NCBI GenBank assembly: GCA_905221605.1
Contig: CAJNDS010002110.1
Location: 235,001 to 299,000 of the forward strand
Origin: Symbiodinium natans
Lineage: Eukaryota; Sar; Dinophyceae; Suessiales; Symbiodiniaceae
Direction: 5' to 3'
DNA: 64,000 bases
The position numbers were made by a program, and so were the translations under genes. The first letter of the stretch is position 1. Each line of letters begins with the position of its first letter. Of the stretch, positions 60,830-64,000 are shown piece by piece. The notes below the pieces were generated by a model. It was given only the letters and a program-made list of their open reading frames with translations, searched no databases and was not told where the DNA came from.

Positions 60830-60934
60830 CCCAAAGAGTTCAGGAATATACCTTGCATTGCCTTAAATCATATTAAGGACACAATTTCATTTTTAAGGTA
60901 GTCCTTTAATTTAAGGGGTATTGGGCTCTCTGGG
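60830..60934. mobile_element. Diverged palindromic element, family A
   Basis: 105 bp with ends CCCAAAGAG and GGGCTCTCTGGG and inner blocks CCTTAAATCATATTAAGGA shared with 63007-63115. Confidence 0.6.
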
Positions 60935-61040
60935 TAAGGGCTTAGGGTTTCATGTTTCCGGGCTTCAGGTAGCACACCATATCAACATTCCCCCCCCCCC
61001 CCCTGTAATGCCCATAAAGCAACGTTCGGGCCGCGCCTGT

Positions 61041-61152
61041 CTAGGCTGCCCAGTAACCAAGGCTTAAAAAGGGTGCCTTTTTTGCTTAAAGGGGTTTATA
61101 AGGGAACTTAAACCCCCCAAAAAGGGAATAAGGGTACTACTGGGCATCCTAG
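61041..61152. mobile_element. Palindromic element, family G-like
   Basis: 112 bp with inverted ends CTAGGCTGCCCAGTA / TACTGGGCATCCTAG (14 of 15). Confidence 0.6.
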
Positions 61153-63006
61153 CTGTTCTTGGGAGTGAGAAACTGGGGCAGATTTAAGTACTGACGGCAT
61201 AATCGCCCGACAGCACTCCAGTCATACGTTCCCCTACTACTACCCCCCTCTATACTTTACACCCTAAACCCTAAAACCTAAACCCTAAACCCTAAACCCC
61301 CGCCCCTGGGTTCCAGTAGGGGAACCCAAGATCCAAGAAGCTGCTTGAAGCCGCTTGAGATAGACTTTTCGCCGTTTGGTTTTTTTAGCATTCAGGAAGT
61401 GGGAAACCTTACTAGTTGCTTAAGAACCACCCAAAAAGAACAACCCCTAGATTACCCGTATAAGAAGAACGTGTGTGTGTATATATAGATATATAGATAT
61501 CTGGACTTTTTTTTGCCGGGGGGGGGGGGTTCTTAAGCAAACAGGAGCTTCAGCTAGATGCCGATGTGCAGATTCTTCAAAGATTCTTCACTTGGGGTGT
61601 GCACGAGATTGTTTTTCGCATGGCTGTCTCGCCAACGCACTCCTACACCCTAAACCCTACACCCAAAACCCCCCAAAAACAACCCTAAACCTGAGGTAAA
61701 GGTGAGGTCGGCAGAGGACCCCAGAACCCGATAAAATGACTGAAACCTCTGAATGCTGTGACTGTGGACCCCACAGACCACCCTAAACCCTAAGGCCCTA
61801 AACCCTCATTCCCTAAGACCCTTAAGACCCTCGAGGTGCCGCGGTGCAACCCTGCAGGTCTTCACCCACCAAGAAACATCCACCCTCCACCCCTAAGAAA
61901 CTATGGAGGAGCTCAAAGCTTGAACTTGTCGTTCGGGTTTAAGGTTTAGGGCTCAGGGTTTAGGGTTTAGGGTTTAGGGTTTAGGGGCCCAAAACCCCTA
62001 AACCCACAACACCTGAAGGGTTGTGGGACCGGCCTCGGAATCGGTGGTAGCCCTCTGCTCGCCGATGCCCACGGCATTGAAAGGGCCTTGGGAGCGGGTT
62101 CATGAATCCCAGTTTTCTGGGCCCAAACACTTCAGCTCAAAACCCTAAGACCCCTAAACCCTAAAACTCTAAAGCCCTAAAACCCTAAAACCCTAGACCC
62201 TAAACCCTAAACCCTAACCCCTAAAACGTAAGGTTTATCCGATGTTGATGTAGAGGCTGAGGGCACACCATACTCCGGGACAACTTTCCCTTGGAACCCT
62301 CAACACCCCCCGATATCTTGCAACAAATCAGCCCTGGGCCCGATAACGCCTCTTTGGGTTTAGGGTTTAGGGTTTAGGGTTTAGGGTTTATCATCTCCGT
62401 GACGGGTTACAGAGGGGCTCCGTCGTCTCGGCCTTTAATTTGGGTCCCCTGTTATATAACCCTTATCTGCACTAGACATAATAAGGGCCCATACTTCGGA
62501 TCCCTTTAAGCCGCCTTTCAGCAAGGGTAAGGGACCTTTACTAAGGGCCCATGGTTCCAACCTTAGATTACAACATTCACCCCATACTTCCCTTTGTTGC
62601 ATCCAGGTCTCTTGCAGCCAGCCGGGTTAGAGCTAAAACCCTAAACCTTAAACCTCCAGACTTCCCTTAGAAACCCAGTAGGCAGACCACGCTTGGGCTT
62701 TAGATACAACACTGATGGCCCACGCGACTTTTTTATAAAGGGCAAAGGGTTTACGGTGTTGGGTTTCGAGGCTAGCGGCTGGGCCGGGTCAGAGAAGACG
62801 ATTCTGTTTACGGGTTTGGGGTTTAGGGGGAGCTCCGTTACCATGCGATCTTCTGTTCATAAGGGACATAGAAGCTAAGCTGTAGCAGCTGTGGCCCGAT
62901 AACAACGGCGTTGAAGTCTTTGGGGAATATACATTCTCAGACAAGAGGGAGTCAGTCAGAGCGAGAGAGGGAGAGAGCTGACGGGTGGATGAGTGAGACA
63001 GACACA
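61153..63006. other. Telomere-like mosaic with weak islands
   Basis: AT microsatellite at 61470-61502. TTTAGGG array at 61950-61985 and at 62356-62392. 62040-62120 minus and 62790-63007 minus are open without domains. A purine-rich GAGAGGGAGAGAG stretch at 62955-62980 precedes the family A element. Confidence 0.45.
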
Positions 63007-63115
63007 CCCAAAGAGCCCAATATAGCTTAATTAAGGAATATACCTTAAATCATATTAAGGATCCCTATATGATTTAAGGAATATTCCTTAATTAAGCAAT
63101 ATTGGGCTCTTTGGG
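63007..63115 (+). mobile_element. Palindromic element, family A (nearly identical to 11083-11191)
   Basis: 109 bp, matches the reverse complement of 11083-11191 at 108 positions. GA-rich DNA lies on its left, as (CT) does beside the other copy. Confidence 0.8.
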
Positions 63116-63266
63116 CAGAGACAGAGGCAGATTGTGCAAGCGAGTGAACACGTCGAAGTCGAAGCTACAAACCGAACTGCGCAACAGTTTCCCCCCCCCC
63201 CCCCGCCACCTAAACTCTTAAACCCTAAACCCTAAACCCTAAACCCTCCCCTCCGGTGCATCGCAT

Positions 63267-63358
63267 ATGGAAGCCGCAGGGCGAATGATGGTGTATGGCA
63301 ACCTCGAGCGCAGGGCATTTGTACAGCCTCTTCTGTTCCCAGCCCACTTTATGATCAC
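63267..63358 (+). CDS. Exon-like island, unidentified
   Basis: The plus frame reads MEAAGRMMVYGNLERRAFVQ then PLLFPAHFMIT. Protein-like, flanked by CCCTAAA units on both sides; plus strand. No family is recognised. Confidence 0.35.
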
Positions 63359-64000
63359 CCAAAACCCAAAACCCAAGACCCTAAACCCGAAACCCTAAAC
63401 CCTAAGGCCCTAAACCCAATTGCAGGCATCCTGCAGTTGAAAGAGCACCATGAACATATCCGAAGGCATCTTCGTCTAAGAGGCCCAAGTGCGCCACACC
63501 CTGAAACCCTCAACAGAAAGGTTTAGGGTTTCGGGTTTATGGGGTTTAGGGTTTAGGGTTTAGGGTTTAGGGTTTAGGGTTTAGGGTGGCCCTAAACCCT
63601 AAACCCTTTCACATCAGGCTCGCGGGCAAGCATGTCCTGGCCATCCCTGAGATTGCAAAGGTCCCGAGCGGCCGAAACTGCTGTCGGCTCGCATGAAACC
63701 CCTAGAGACTTCGTCTGAGGGCTCCATGGGGCTTTGCGGTTTAGGGGTTTAGGGTCCAGGGAGGTTTATGGGACGTACTAACAAATTGTAAAACTGCACT
63801 TATAACCAGAAAAGGGCATTTAAGGGGTTAACAGTACAGTTATAATTGGTTAATAAGTACCATGAACCTCTAAGTAGAGACTTCGTCCGTGAACTACTAT
63901 TTGCTGAAGAACCCCCCCCCCTCCCCTCCCGAAAAAAAAATCAAAAAAACTACACAAAATTCCTTATGAGGGTCATGTAGGGATCATCATCTCTTTTTTT
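63359..64000. other. Telomere-like mosaic to the window end
   Basis: 63425-63500 plus (GILQLKEHHEHIRRHLRLRG) may be an exon. A TTTAGGG run (63540-63586) meets CCCTAAA head to head. A diverged family D element lies at about 63760-63874 (GAGGTTTATGG ... CCATGAACCTC). A C-homopolymer sits at 63910. Confidence 0.5.

Noticed and set aside
1-64000. Dinoflagellate spliced-leader or other small RNA gene
   Set aside because: I saw no spliced-leader core sequence or its reverse complement, nor rRNA, on reading. A proper search could still find one.

Overview
The window looks like nuclear DNA of a dinoflagellate (Symbiodiniaceae or a relative). This is inferred from four things: plant-type telomere heptamers (TTTAGGG/CCCTAAA) scattered throughout in both orientations; short exons whose 3' splice sites mostly read AG|G; long tracts with coding on one strand; and a copia-type retroelement with a very long polyprotein. 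No bacterial gene layout, rRNA, tRNA or CRISPR array was seen. Almost all genes are broken into short exons, so the longest open frames are seldom whole genes.

From 1 to about 24 kb the sequence is exon-rich and almost entirely coded on the minus strand. It holds several unidentified multi-exon genes (119-3477, 11479-13079, 17745-18860, 19378-19505). It also holds a recognisable C5 cytosine DNA methyltransferase (6156-7893), a lysine-rich basic repeat protein just downstream of it (5751-6053), and a WW-domain gene ending in a basic tail (20726 to about 23830) with tandemly repeated exon-like units. Introns and intergenic DNA carry minisatellites, including a 145-bp hairpin satellite at 4991-5353.

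From about 24 to 35 kb and 43 to 64 kb the DNA is a mosaic. Telomere-like arrays of 3 to about 64 heptamers alternate with 60-300 bp islands, some of which read like single exons. Also present are an 83-bp satellite (24785-25640), a minisatellite built on ACGCCACAAGGGCG (26268-26960), long G or C homopolymers, and several families of small palindromic elements that look like foldback or MITE-type transposons. A perfect 251-bp palindrome at 52303-52553 has head-to-head telomere repeats at its centre.

From 35221 to 42985 lies one complete copia-type LTR retrotransposon on the minus strand. It has two identical 148-bp LTRs, a candidate primer binding site and a single 2426-codon gag-protease-integrase-reverse transcriptase-RNase H frame. 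Within that frame, roughly residues 676-902 appear to be read in the wrong frame, because the neighbouring frame carries a better zinc-motif and coiled-coil protein there. This suggests two compensating single-base indels, real or from sequencing.
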